This document shows, in pieces, positions 33,328 to 43,073 of a stretch of 64,000 bases of DNA (the first letter of the stretch is position 1; every line of letters starts with the position of its first letter). This DNA comes from a candidate division KSB1 bacterium (lineage in GTDB: Bacteria > Zhuqueibacterota > Zhuqueibacteria > Zhuqueibacterales > Zhuqueibacteraceae), in contig JAPDPX010000006.1 of the NCBI GenBank assembly GCA_034506255.1, positions 372,001 through 436,000 of the forward strand, in the 5' to 3' direction. The position numbers and the translations under genes are program-made. The notes below the pieces were generated by a model. It worked only from the letters and a program-made list of their open reading frames with translations. It searched no databases and was not told where the DNA came from.

Positions 33328-35510
33328 TTTTTCCTCCGTTTGCGCGGCGGCTTTTCCTGCGGGCGTTGCCTGCGGGCGGCACGCGGCTTTTTCTCCACCA
33401 GCACGAAATCGAGCAGCCGCTCGCTGACATCCACCTTCACCACTTTCACGCGCACGGGGTCTCCCAGCCGGTAAACCCGCCCGCTGTTCTGGCCTTTCAG
33501 GCGATACGCCTTCTCTTCGAAGACATAATAATCATCCTCCAGGTCGCTGATGTGCACCAGCCCCTCCACCATGAACTGCGGAATCTCCACAAAAATGCCG
33601 AAGGCGACCACGCCGGAGATCAAGCCGTCGAATTCTTCGCCGAGGAAGGAGGCCATGAACTCGACCTGCTTCATTTTGATCGAGGCGCGCTCGGCTTCCA
33701 GCGCCACCAGTTCACGCTCCGAGGCTTTTTGCGCGGCGTAATCGAGTTTACGCTCGTACCAGTCGTGCAGTTCCGGGCGGTAGCCGCGGGCATATTCCTT
33801 CAACATGCGATGCGCGATCAAATCCGGATAGCGGCGAATCGGCGAGGTAAAATGGGAATAATGCTGAAAAGCCAGACCGAAGTGGCCCTTGTTGGTGACC
33901 GAATATTTCGCCTTCATGAGCGAACGCAGCATCACGTTCTCGATGAGGTCCGCCTCGGGGGTTTTGGCCACCTGTTCGAGAAAATCGCTGAGCAGCTTGC
34001 TGGTCACCTGCTGCTGATGATCGAACGTGAAGCCCAGCGCTTTGACGAACAGGGCGAAATCCTTCATCTTGAGCGGATCGGGCGCTTCGTGGATGCGATA
34101 GATGAACGGCGGCTTGTGCTTGGATTGCCTGCGCAGGGTGAGGTCAATGTGCTGCGCCACGGTTTGGTTGGCGAGCAGCATGAATTCCTCGATCAGGCGG
34201 TTGGAATCCTGCCGCACCTTGCGCCGGATTTCAACCGGATGGCCCTGCTCGTCGAGAATGACTTTCACTTCCGGCATGTCGAAATCGAGGCTGCCGTTGC
34301 GCAGGCGGCGCCGGGTGAGCGTCCTGGCCAGCCGGTTCATGCGTCGCAACGTTTCATCTATTTCCGGCGATACTGACTCTTTGCCGTCGATAATACGCTG
34401 CGCCTGCTCATAATTCAAGCGCTTTTTGCTGTGGATAATTGTTTCAACAATCTGATAGTTTACCAACCGGCCGCGCGGTGTGATCTCCATCAGGCAGGAA
34501 AACGTCAGCCGGTCGCAATCCGGTTTCAGGCTGCAGAGATCGTTGCTCAGGCGCTCGGGCAGCATCGGCACGACACGATCGACGAGGTAAACCGAGGTGC
34601 CGCGGTTCAGGGCTTCGCGATCGAGTGCGGAATTCTCCTTCACAAAATGGCTGACATCCGCAATGTGGACGCCCAGTTCGTAATGGCCATTGTCCAGCTC
34701 CCGCAGGCTGACGGCGTCATCGAAATCCTTGGCATCTTCGGGGTCGATGGTGAAAGTCAGCAGCGTGCGCAGGTCCAGTCGTCGCGCCAGCAGCTCGGGG
34801 GTGGGTTCCATGCGCAGATTCTCCGCCTCGCGTTCAACCTCGGGCGGAAATGCGGCTGGCAGGTCAAAGGCATAGGCGACAGACAAGACATCGACACCCG
34901 GCTCACCGGGAAAGCCCAGCACCTTGACCACGCGGCCTTCGGGATTTTGCAGCTCATCCTCCCAGGATTCAATGGTGACCGCGACTTTTTGCCCGGGCCG
35001 GGCGTCATTGAGGTTTTCCTCCGGAATGTAGATGTCATGCAACAGCTTGATGTCATCCGGCTTGACATAATAAAAATGCCGGCCGCGTTGCAGCAGGCCC
35101 ACAATGTTGTTGCGGCTGCGCTGCAGAATCGCCACCACCCGGCCCTCCGGCCGGCGGCCCGAGGGGCGGGCGAACAACTCGACTTTGACCAGATCGCCGT
35201 TGAGCGCGGTGCGCATATTCTTCTGGGAGATGAACACCTCCTCCTGGCCATCGCCCGCCAGCAAAAAGCCATAGCCCTGGGTTTTCACATGCAATTTGCC
35301 GGTGAGCGTCGAGGACGGCTGCACGTGCGCAAAATGATTACGGCGCAACTTGGCCACCAGACCCTGTTGCGCCAGGGAGCGGAGCAGGTTGCGATATTCC
35401 GCGTATCTTGCCGGCGGAACATGCAGCAGACGGGCCAGCTCCTTGGCTTTGAATTGGCGGGCGGGTTGTTGCGCCAGCACTTCCAGTGTGCGCTCAATCA
35501 AATCTTTCAT
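33324..35510 (-). CDS. rnr: Ribonuclease R
   Basis: 728 residues from the ATG at 35510. Domain order is the usual one: winged helix (about 1-70; ERTLEVLAQQPARQFKAKELA), cold-shock OB domains (GYGFLLAGDGQEEVFIS), the RNB catalytic domain with FTIDPEDAKDFDDAVSL (about 255-271) and VHIADVSHFV, then a C-terminal S1 domain (GLISGVVAFGIFVEI) and a basic tail (RKPPRKRRKK-like). It is a 3'-to-5' exoribonuclease for structured RNA. The TGA overlaps the start of the small membrane protein gene downstream. Confidence 0.96.
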   Translation of the reverse strand: MKDLIERTLEVLAQQPARQFKAKELARLLHVPPARYAEYRNLLRSLAQQGLVAKLRRNHFAHVQPSSTLTGKLHVKTQGYGFLLAGDGQEEVFISQKNMRTALNGDLVKVELFARPSGRRPEGRVVAILQRSRNNIVGLLQRGRHFYYVKPDDIKLLHDIYIPEENLNDARPGQKVAVTIESWEDELQNPEGRVVKVLGFPGEPGVDVLSVAYAFDLPAAFPPEVEREAENLRMEPTPELLARRLDLRTLLTFTIDPEDAKDFDDAVSLRELDNGHYELGVHIADVSHFVKENSALDREALNRGTSVYLVDRVVPMLPERLSNDLCSLKPDCDRLTFSCLMEITPRGRLVNYQIVETIIHSKKRLNYEQAQRIIDGKESVSPEIDETLRRMNRLARTLTRRRLRNGSLDFDMPEVKVILDEQGHPVEIRRKVRQDSNRLIEEFMLLANQTVAQHIDLTLRRQSKHKPPFIYRIHEAPDPLKMKDFALFVKALGFTFDHQQQVTSKLLSDFLEQVAKTPEADLIENVMLRSLMKAKYSVTNKGHFGLAFQHYSHFTSPIRRYPDLIAHRMLKEYARGYRPELHDWYERKLDYAAQKASERELVALEAERASIKMKQVEFMASFLGEEFDGLISGVVAFGIFVEIPQFMVEGLVHISDLEDDYYVFEEKAYRLKGQNSGRVYRLGDPVRVKVVKVDVSERLLDFVLVEKKPRAARRQRPQEKPPRKRRKK

Positions 35511-35693
35511 CGTGTTGCACTCATTGCAATGTCCCCCCGGCCAGGTCACGCAGGCAGGCGGCTTGACGGACGGGAGAGGTTGTCGCGCACTTCGCACAAG
35601 TGCGGCAAATGGGGGCGTGCCACCGTCGTGCACCGGCAGGCGCGGCCTCGCCCGTGCGCGATGACAGCGTTGTGCGGTATTGCGGTTTGCCGG

Positions 35694-37043
35694 TCACTGC
35701 TGCAGGGCCTGCATGATCTCATCACACAAATGCCCGGCGGCCTCCGCCGTTGGCGCCTCCGACATCACGCGCAAAATCGGTTCGGTGTTCGAGGCGCGCA
35801 CCTGCACCCAGGAGCGGTCCCGCAGGATCTTGATGCCGTCGAGCCGGTCCATTTGCTCGTGGGCATAAATCTCCTCGAGCTTTTGCAGAACAGCCGCGGC
35901 CTTCTGCTTGTCGGGCAACGCCAGCTTCCTGCGGCACATGGTATATTGCGGCAGGGTGCGGTTGAGCTCACTAAGCGGCATCCCGGCGTCGCTGAGATGT
36001 TGCAGGATGAGCGCAATGCCCACCACTGCATCGCGGCCGAGATGCACCTCCGGCAAAATCACGCCGCCGTTGCCCTCGCCGCCGATCACGGCACCCACTT
36101 CGCGCATGCGCCTGGCAACGTTGATCTCGCCCACTTTGGTGCGCTCCAGCGGGCAGCCGTATTTCGCCGCCAGATCATCCAGCACGCGCGAGGTGGAAAC
36201 ATTGGCCACCACTTTGCCGCGCTTGCGGCGCAGCATGAAATCGACCGCGAGCGCCAGGGTGTATTCCTCCCCCAGCGGCACACCCTTTTCGGAGACCAGG
36301 GCCAGGCGATCGGCATCGGGATCCACCGCCAGACCGAGATCGGCATGATGCGCCGTAACGGCACGGCCAAGCTGCCCGAGATTTTCCGGCATCGGTTCGG
36401 GATTGCGCGGAAAGCGGCCATGCGGCTCGAGATTGAGATACACCGCCTCGCAGCCAAGCTGTTCCAGCAGTTGCGGCACAATGACACCACCGGCGCCATT
36501 CACGCAATCCGCCACCACTTTAAACCGGCGGCGGCGGATTTGTTCGACATTGATCTCCGGCAGGCTGAGCACGGCCTGCAAATGATCCCCCACGGCATTG
36601 CTGTAGCTGGTCAGCCGGCCGAGTTGTTCCCAGCTTTTGCGCGCGTAGCTGCCGTTGACGCGCAGAGTGTTGACTTTCGCGCCCTCCGCTTCATCGAGAA
36701 ACAGGCCGTCGGGCGCAAGCAGCTTGAGGCCGTTCCACATCACCGGGTTGTGGCTGGCGGTGAGAATGATGCCGCCCGCGCTGTGCTGCTTCTCGGTGGC
36801 GAATTGCGTGGTGGGCGTGGGCGCAATACCGAGGTCGACCACTTCGCAGCCAGTGGCGAGCAGGCTGCCGGTAACCAAGCCATGCAGCATGGGCCCGGAG
36901 ACGCGGGAATCACGGCCGATAACCACACGGCCGCCATTGCAATAAGTTCCAAAGGCCTGCGCAAAGGCAATCACAATTTCGGGGGTCAATCCTTCGCCGA
37001 TCACCCCGCGTACGCCGGAGATGCTGATCATCAGTTGAGACAC
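35694..37043 (-). CDS. Phosphoglucosamine mutase/phosphomannomutase-type hexose-phosphate mutase
   Basis: 449 residues from a GTG at 37043, which sits 5 nt after AAGGAG; the next ATG (four codons on) would remove part of the N-terminus. The alpha-D-phosphohexomutase hallmarks are present: the phosphoserine loop GIILTASHNP, the metal loop DPDADR and the phosphate-binding RASNTEP. The sugar-binding loop reads GGEGNGGVI, resembling archaeal-type GlmM/phosphomannomutases rather than the bacterial GlmM GGEQSGH. It could supply glucosamine-1-P for peptidoglycan/LPS or hexose-1-P for surface sugars. Confidence 0.9.
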   Translation of the reverse strand: MSQLMISISGVRGVIGEGLTPEIVIAFAQAFGTYCNGGRVVIGRDSRVSGPMLHGLVTGSLLATGCEVVDLGIAPTPTTQFATEKQHSAGGIILTASHNPVMWNGLKLLAPDGLFLDEAEGAKVNTLRVNGSYARKSWEQLGRLTSYSNAVGDHLQAVLSLPEINVEQIRRRRFKVVADCVNGAGGVIVPQLLEQLGCEAVYLNLEPHGRFPRNPEPMPENLGQLGRAVTAHHADLGLAVDPDADRLALVSEKGVPLGEEYTLALAVDFMLRRKRGKVVANVSTSRVLDDLAAKYGCPLERTKVGEINVARRMREVGAVIGGEGNGGVILPEVHLGRDAVVGIALILQHLSDAGMPLSELNRTLPQYTMCRRKLALPDKQKAAAVLQKLEEIYAHEQMDRLDGIKILRDRSWVQVRASNTEPILRVMSEAPTAEAAGHLCDEIMQALQQ

Positions 37044-37314
37044 GGGAGCTCCTTGCAGTGCAGACAAGATGAATTGTTTTGTGTGACAGATGGCAATGAA
37101 AGCCGCGCCTGCGTGCCCCTGCAGGCGACAGCGGGCGCCGCGCGCCGGGTGTGCTGCGCCGGTGCAACGCAGGTCGCGTGCTAGCAACCAAGCGGGGCTT
37201 CGCCCCGAAAATCCAGGAGGGCCGGCGAAATGCCGGCGCAAATGCCGGATTCCTGCCGCGACGCCATGGCACCCGGCATTTTATCGCCATCCGACCTTGC
37301 GGGCAGGCTTGTGC

Positions 37315-38724
37315 TCACGCGACTTGAAAATCCTCCCCGGAAAATTTCACCGCCGGATATTCGCGCAATTTCCTTTTGAAAATGTCGGCGATTTCCGCCA
37401 GACGCTCCTGCGTCTTCGCTTCGAAGCGCATGACCAGCACCGGCTGGGTGTTGGAGGCACGCACCAGCCCCCAGCCGTCGCCGAACAGCACGCGCGCGCC
37501 GTCGATGTCAATGACGGGATAACTCTTTTTGAAATGCGCGACCAGGTCGGCAACGATGTAGAATTTGTCTTCATCGGAGGCTTCGATGCGAATCTCCGGG
37601 GTGGAGACGAACGCCGGCACCTCGTCGTGCAGCTCCGCCATGGTGCGGCCGTCGCGCGTGAGAATTTGCATCAGGCGGCCGCTGCCGAAGATGGCGTCGT
37701 CGAAGCCATAATAGCCGTCGCCAAAGAAGATGTGGCCGCTCATTTCGCCGGCCAGCGGGGAATGCACTTCCTTCATTTTGGCCTTCAGCAGCGAGTGGCC
37801 GGTCTTCCACATCAGCGGTTTGCCGCCGGCTTTCTCGATCATTTCCGGCAGCGCCTGGCTGCATTTGACATCGAACACGATGGTCGCGCCGGGATGGCGG
37901 GTGAGAGTGTCGCGCGCAAACAGGGCGAGGAGCTTGTCCGCGAAAATGGGACGGCCGAGATTGTCGATGATGCCCATGCGATCGGCGTCGCCGTCATAGC
38001 CGATGCCGAGGTCGGCTTTTTCGGCGACGACTTTTTCACGCAGATCTTTGATGTACTTCATCACTGTGGGATCAGGCAGGTGATTGGGGAAATTGCCGTC
38101 CGGCTCGCAATAAAGCCGCACCACCTCACACCCCAGATCTTCCCACAGTTGCGGGGCAAACAGGGCGCCGCAGCCGTTGCCGGGATCCACCACAATCTTG
38201 AGCGGCTTGTGGAGCGTGACACGCTGTTTGATGGCGGCAATGTACGCCGGCGTGAGATCGCTGGTCTCCAGCCGGCCGCGGCCCGAGGCGAATTGCCCGG
38301 AGCGGATAATCTGATAGAGTTGCTGAATATCCTGGCCATACACCGCGCCGACGCTGATGGCGCCGTCGTCCGCGCGCAGGCCTTTGGACATTTTGAAGCC
38401 GTTGTACTCGCGGGGATTGTGGCTGCCGGTAATCATGACCCCGCCGTCCGCCTGGCAATGAATGATGGCGAAGTACTGCGTGGGCGTGGGCACGACGCCA
38501 ATGTCGATGATGTCGGCGCCGCAGCCCAGCATGGCCGGCACCAGCGCATCACGCAACCGCCCGGAAGACAGGCGCAGATCGCGGCCGACCACCAGCCGCT
38601 TGCGCCCCTGTGCCAGCATCCAGGTGGCGAAGGCTTTGCCAATGAGTGTCACGTTTTCGTCGATGAGATCGGTTGCTGCAATGCCGCGAATATCGTATTC
38701 GCGGAAGATCGTGCTGCTGATCAC
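37315..38724 (-). CDS. Phosphomannomutase/phosphoglucomutase (ManB/AlgC type)
   Basis: 469 residues from a GTG at 38724, with GGAGG 6 nt upstream. The motifs match AlgC/ManB: FREYDIRGIA near the N-terminus, GVMITGSHNP phosphoserine loop, GYDGDADRMG metal loop, GEMSGHIFFGD sugar loop and VRASNTQPVL phosphate site. It interconverts mannose- or glucose-6-P and -1-P in the cytoplasm, feeding GDP-mannose or UDP-glucose synthesis. Its GTG overlaps the prmC stop (GTGA), so the two are translationally coupled. A GlmM-like paralog lies 271 nt downstream. Confidence 0.95.
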   Translation of the reverse strand: MISSTIFREYDIRGIAATDLIDENVTLIGKAFATWMLAQGRKRLVVGRDLRLSSGRLRDALVPAMLGCGADIIDIGVVPTPTQYFAIIHCQADGGVMITGSHNPREYNGFKMSKGLRADDGAISVGAVYGQDIQQLYQIIRSGQFASGRGRLETSDLTPAYIAAIKQRVTLHKPLKIVVDPGNGCGALFAPQLWEDLGCEVVRLYCEPDGNFPNHLPDPTVMKYIKDLREKVVAEKADLGIGYDGDADRMGIIDNLGRPIFADKLLALFARDTLTRHPGATIVFDVKCSQALPEMIEKAGGKPLMWKTGHSLLKAKMKEVHSPLAGEMSGHIFFGDGYYGFDDAIFGSGRLMQILTRDGRTMAELHDEVPAFVSTPEIRIEASDEDKFYIVADLVAHFKKSYPVIDIDGARVLFGDGWGLVRASNTQPVLVMRFEAKTQERLAEIADIFKRKLREYPAVKFSGEDFQVA

Positions 38725-39695
38725 CCTGAACCTCCATTCTGTGTTTGCGCGATGACGTGGCGGGGCCTCCCGGCATAATCCGTGAGAATCTCCAGCTTCG
38801 CGAAGTGACCTTCCCGAAAGAGTGCTGCAATTTGGGCGTGGCGTGGGCTGGCCATTTCACAGGCCACCCAGCCGCCGGCCGCCAGGTGCGTCTGGCAAAA
38901 CGTCACAATACAACGGTAGTATTCCAATCCCTCCTGCACAAACAGTGCGGTGGCCGGTTCATACTCCCGGATTTCCGGTTGCAGTGTGTCACGCTCCTTC
39001 CAGAGGATGTAGGGCGGATTGGAAACGACAAAATCGAACTGCTCGCCGGCGGAAAACGCGCCGGGATCACACATGTCCGCCAGGCGGAAGTCGAGGCGTG
39101 CCGCCATCTGATGGCGCTGCGCGTTGCGCCGGGCGGTGGCGAGCGCCGCCGCCGAGTTGTCGAGGGCAACGATTTGCGCTTGTGGCAGATGCGCCGCCAG
39201 CGTGATGGCGATGCAACCCGAGCCGGTTCCGAGGTCGAGGATGCGCGCGCCGGCCCGCGGCCGCGCCAGTGCGATGACTTTTTCCACCAACAGCTCGGTC
39301 TCCGGCCGCGGGATCAAAACCGCGGGATTGACCTCGAACTTTAGGCCGTAGAATTCCCACGACCGCAAAATGTACGGCAGCGGTTCACGCTGCAGCCGGC
39401 GGTGCACAAACTCACGCGCCGTCTGCTGCTGCGGCAGCGTGAGACAGCGGTCGTGATCTTCATAAAGAGCGGAGCGCTTGATTTTGAGCAGGCCCGCCAG
39501 CAGCCATTCCGCTTCGGACTGTGGTGCGGGCAACCCTTCATGCTGGAAGACCGTGGTGAGGTGACGAATGAGTTGGGGCAGGGGCAAATCCAACTGCAGG
39601 GGACAGGGAAACGCGGCGGCAGCGGCCACTGCGTGCTGCCGGTCGCGCGCTGGCGCACCGGCCTTCTTGTTCGTGTTGGCGAGCGACACCCGCAC
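38721..39695 (-). CDS. prmC: Release-factor N5-glutamine methyltransferase
   Basis: 324 residues starting at a GTG that directly follows the prfA stop (TGAGTG); AGGAAG within prfA is the ribosome binding site. The SAM site is ILDLGTGSGCIAITLA and the glutamine-binding loop is VVSNPPYIL. The N-terminal helical domain contains EAEWLLAGLLKIKR and a PLPYILRSWEFYGL segment typical of PrmC. It methylates the Gln of the GGQ motif in release factors, so its coupling to prfA makes sense. The first 20 residues are poorly conserved, so a later start is possible. Confidence 0.96.
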   Translation of the reverse strand: MRVSLANTNKKAGAPARDRQHAVAAAAAFPCPLQLDLPLPQLIRHLTTVFQHEGLPAPQSEAEWLLAGLLKIKRSALYEDHDRCLTLPQQQTAREFVHRRLQREPLPYILRSWEFYGLKFEVNPAVLIPRPETELLVEKVIALARPRAGARILDLGTGSGCIAITLAAHLPQAQIVALDNSAAALATARRNAQRHQMAARLDFRLADMCDPGAFSAGEQFDFVVSNPPYILWKERDTLQPEIREYEPATALFVQEGLEYYRCIVTFCQTHLAAGGWVACEMASPRHAQIAALFREGHFAKLEILTDYAGRPRHVIAQTQNGGSG

Positions 39696-40763
39696 TCACA
39701 CTTCCTGCTTGAGCTTTTCCGAACGCTCGGCGAGCGCGAGCTGTTCGATGAATTCCTCGAGGTTGCCGTCGAGCACCTCCTCGAGGCGGTAGACCGTCAA
39801 ACCGATGCGGTGATCGGTGACGCGATTTTGCGGGAAATTGTACGTGCGAATCTTGTCACTGCGGTCACCGCTGCCCACCATTTGTTTCCGTGCACTGTCG
39901 ATGCGCGCCCGCTCTTCGCTTTGTTTCATTTCCAAAAGCCGCGAGCGCAACACCCGCAGCGCCTTGTTCTTGTTCTTGAGCTGTGACTTTTCGTCCTGGC
40001 ATTGCACCACCAGCCCGCTGGGAAGATGGGTGATGCGCACCGCGGAATCGGTGGTGTTCACGCTCTGCCCGCCCGGCCCGGAGGAACGGAAGACATCGAT
40101 GCGCAAATCGTTCGGGTTGATCGCGATGTCAACCTCCTCGGCCTCCGGCAGAACCGCCACACTGGCGGCGGAGGTGTGAATGCGGCCGCTCTGCTCGGTG
40201 ATGGGCACCCGCTGGACGCGATGCACGCCGCCTTCATATTTCAGCTTGCCGTAGGCCCCCGTGCCGGTGATCTGAAAGATGATTTCCTTGAAGCCGCCGA
40301 TGCCCTGGGCATTGCTGGAAAGCACCTCCACCTGCCAGCCCTGGCGTTCGGCGAAACGGGTGTACATGCGATAGAGATCACCGGCAAACAAGCCGGCCTC
40401 GTCCCCGCCGGTGCCGGCGCGGATTTCCATGATGGCGTTGCGCGCATCAGCCGGGTCACGCGGCACGAGCAGAAGTTTGAGCTCTTCCTCCAGTGCCGGC
40501 AGCCGGGCCTCCAGCTCCTGCAATTCTGCCGCCGCCAGCTCACGCAGTTCACGATCGTCACTTTCTTCCAGCAACCGGCGGTTGTCGGCAATGCTGTGCT
40601 GCAGCGCCTTGTAGGCGTGATATTTCGCGACAATGGCTTCGAGTTCGGTGCGCTCCTTCGCCACTTCCCGCAAACGCCTGGGGTTGGCAACCACCTCGGG
40701 GCGGCTCAGCAGTTCATTCAATTCGGCAAATCGGCTTTCCAATTTATCAAGTCGGGCCAGCAT
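39696..40763 (-). CDS. prfA: Peptide chain release factor 1
   Basis: 355 residues, normal length. The stop-codon recognition PxT tripeptide is P-I-T in RVQRVPITEQSGRIHTSA (written within the family signature). The catalytic GGQ lies in SSGPGGQSVNTTDSAV. N-terminal coiled-coil domain 1 and C-terminal KIRTYNFPQNRVTDHRIG are present. The PxT motif marks RF1 (UAA/UAG) rather than RF2 (SPF). It stands 69 nt downstream of the DUF1385 gene and directly before prmC. Confidence 0.98.
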   Translation of the reverse strand: MLARLDKLESRFAELNELLSRPEVVANPRRLREVAKERTELEAIVAKYHAYKALQHSIADNRRLLEESDDRELRELAAAELQELEARLPALEEELKLLLVPRDPADARNAIMEIRAGTGGDEAGLFAGDLYRMYTRFAERQGWQVEVLSSNAQGIGGFKEIIFQITGTGAYGKLKYEGGVHRVQRVPITEQSGRIHTSAASVAVLPEAEEVDIAINPNDLRIDVFRSSGPGGQSVNTTDSAVRITHLPSGLVVQCQDEKSQLKNKNKALRVLRSRLLEMKQSEERARIDSARKQMVGSGDRSDKIRTYNFPQNRVTDHRIGLTVYRLEEVLDGNLEEFIEQLALAERSEKLKQEV

Positions 40764-40832
40764 CGCTTCCCTTCCCAGTGTTCTTTGCAGGCAGGGCGGC
40801 GGGGAGGGTCGCGCCCGCCACCATTATCCCGG

Positions 40833-41798
<966 letters not shown>

Positions 41799-41903
41799 GG
41801 CGTCGTGAATACTTTCCTGTCTTGTAATTTGAAGGCCGGCGGCCTGTGGCCGCCCTCCTGCCTGACCCGCGAGACGCGCTCTTGCCCGCAGCCGTCCCGT
41901 CAC

Positions 41904-41954
41904 AAACAAAAAAACGGAATACATGCCCGTCACGCGCGCGAGGATGCATTCCGT
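41904..41954 (-). terminator. Rho-independent terminator of rpmE
   Basis: On the minus strand, ACGGAAT pairs with ATTCCGT (41948-41954 and 41914-41920), extended by a few more pairs, and is followed by seven T residues. It begins about 20 nt after the rpmE stop at 41974. Confidence 0.78.
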
Positions 41955-41973
41955 TCATCTCCAAAAAAGGTTG

Positions 41974-42198
41974 CTATGCCGGGGTTGCCGCGCCTTTGGA
42001 TGAGCTCTGGTATTTCTTCATGAATTTCTCGACGCGGCCGGCGGAGTCGACCAACTTCTGTTTGCCGGTGAAGAAAGGATGGCATTGCGAGCAGATTTCA
42101 ATGCGCTGATCACCGACGGTGCTGCGCACCCGAAAGGTATTGCCGCATGCACAGGTGACCGTACCCAAACGATAATTGGGATGGATGTTTGCTTTCAT
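41974..42198 (-). CDS. rpmE: Large-subunit ribosomal protein bL31
   Basis: 74 residues from the ATG at 42198. MKANIHPNYRLGTVTCACG opens the protein. The four zinc ligands of the C+ form are present (CACG..., CSQCHPF), followed by the signature FFTGKQKLVDSAGRVEKF. It is a component of the 50S subunit at the intersubunit bridge. It has its own promoter (42244-42272) and terminator (41904-41954), so it is probably transcribed as a single gene. Confidence 0.98.
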   Translation of the reverse strand: MKANIHPNYRLGTVTCACGNTFRVRSTVGDQRIEICSQCHPFFTGKQKLVDSAGRVEKFMKKYQSSSKGAATPA

Positions 42199-42243
42199 CG
42201 TGATTTGATCTCCAAACCTAGCTCTTGTTTTTGCGCGGTGCGC

Positions 42244-42272
42244 AATATACAACCACCCCGCCGTAAATGCAA
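42244..42272 (-). promoter_or_regulatory. Putative promoter of rpmE
   Basis: On the minus strand, TTGCAT (42272-42267) is followed by a 17-nt spacer and TATATT (42249-42244). It lies about 45 nt upstream of the rpmE ATG. The -10 matches well (5/6) and the -35 weakly. Confidence 0.45.
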
Positions 42273-42332
42273 GCGCATTCTCGGCCCTTGTGGCCTGCCG
42301 ATTGCGCACGCCGAGTGCGAAGGCCGGCCGGC

Positions 42333-43073
42333 TCAGTGTTCCGGCGCCACGCGTGCCAGCACGATCGCAAACACTTGTTCAATCCCTGCCAGGTGCAAAG
42401 CCGCCGCACACTCCTTCACGGTGGCGCCGGTGGTGAGCACATCATCCACCACAAAAACCCGGCGCACGGACGGCGGCACAGGCCTGCCCGGGGCGAAAGC
42501 GCCGGCGAGATTGTGTGCCCGTTGCTCCGCGCTCAGCCCGACTTGCGGGGTGGTGAAGCGGATGCGTTGCAATGCCCCGGACAACACCGGCAGTCCCCAA
42601 CTCCTGCCCAGCGCCTGCGCGATCAACAAGCTTTGGTTGAAGCCTCGCTCCCGCTGCCGGCGGGGATGCAAGGGCACCGGCACCAGGGCCGTGCTTTCCG
42701 CCTGCACCGGCAGGAGGAGATGCGTGGACAGCGTGGCGCGCAGCCGCATCGCAGCGAGACTGCCCAGCACACCCGCCAACGCCGGCCGGCCGTGATACTT
42801 CACACTCGGAATCAAAGCAACCATTGCGTCACGATAAAACCAGGCGGCAAAATCGCCATGAATGCCGGCGGTGCCGCCTGTCTCAGGCTGCCAGTACCGG
42901 GCGGCCGGAATCTCGGCCTGTTCCACTTCATGCCAACAGCGCGGGCAGCAGAAGGGATTTCCGCTGCACACCTCGAGGCCGGCACAGATCAGACAACTCG
43001 GCGGGTAAATGAGATCAAGGAAGTCCCGCCACAAATTTTGAATCGCCCCGACCATGCTCCCCCCTTGTCGCAT
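42333..43073 (-). CDS. comF: ComF-family phosphoribosyltransferase-like protein
   Basis: 246 residues. The ATG at 43073 directly follows the upstream stop (TGAATG). An ATG at 43055 preceded by AAGGGG is an alternative. The N-terminal zinc finger PPSCLICAGL...CCPRCW precedes the PRTase fold. VPLHPRRQRERGFNQS is the ComF signature, and VFVVDDVLTTGAT is the PRPP-binding loop. ComF helps ssDNA handling in natural transformation in some bacteria; other com genes are not in the window. Confidence 0.93.
   Translation of the reverse strand: MRQGGSMVGAIQNLWRDFLDLIYPPSCLICAGLEVCSGNPFCCPRCWHEVEQAEIPAARYWQPETGGTAGIHGDFAAWFYRDAMVALIPSVKYHGRPALAGVLGSLAAMRLRATLSTHLLLPVQAESTALVPVPLHPRRQRERGFNQSLLIAQALGRSWGLPVLSGALQRIRFTTPQVGLSAEQRAHNLAGAFAPGRPVPPSVRRVFVVDDVLTTGATVKECAAALHLAGIEQVFAIVLARVAPEH

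Noticed and set aside
37193..37207. GC hairpin CGGGGC-TTC-GCCCCG between the two mutase genes
   Set aside because: There is no T run on either strand, so it cannot be called a terminator, and a single short hairpin in GC-rich DNA is weak evidence.
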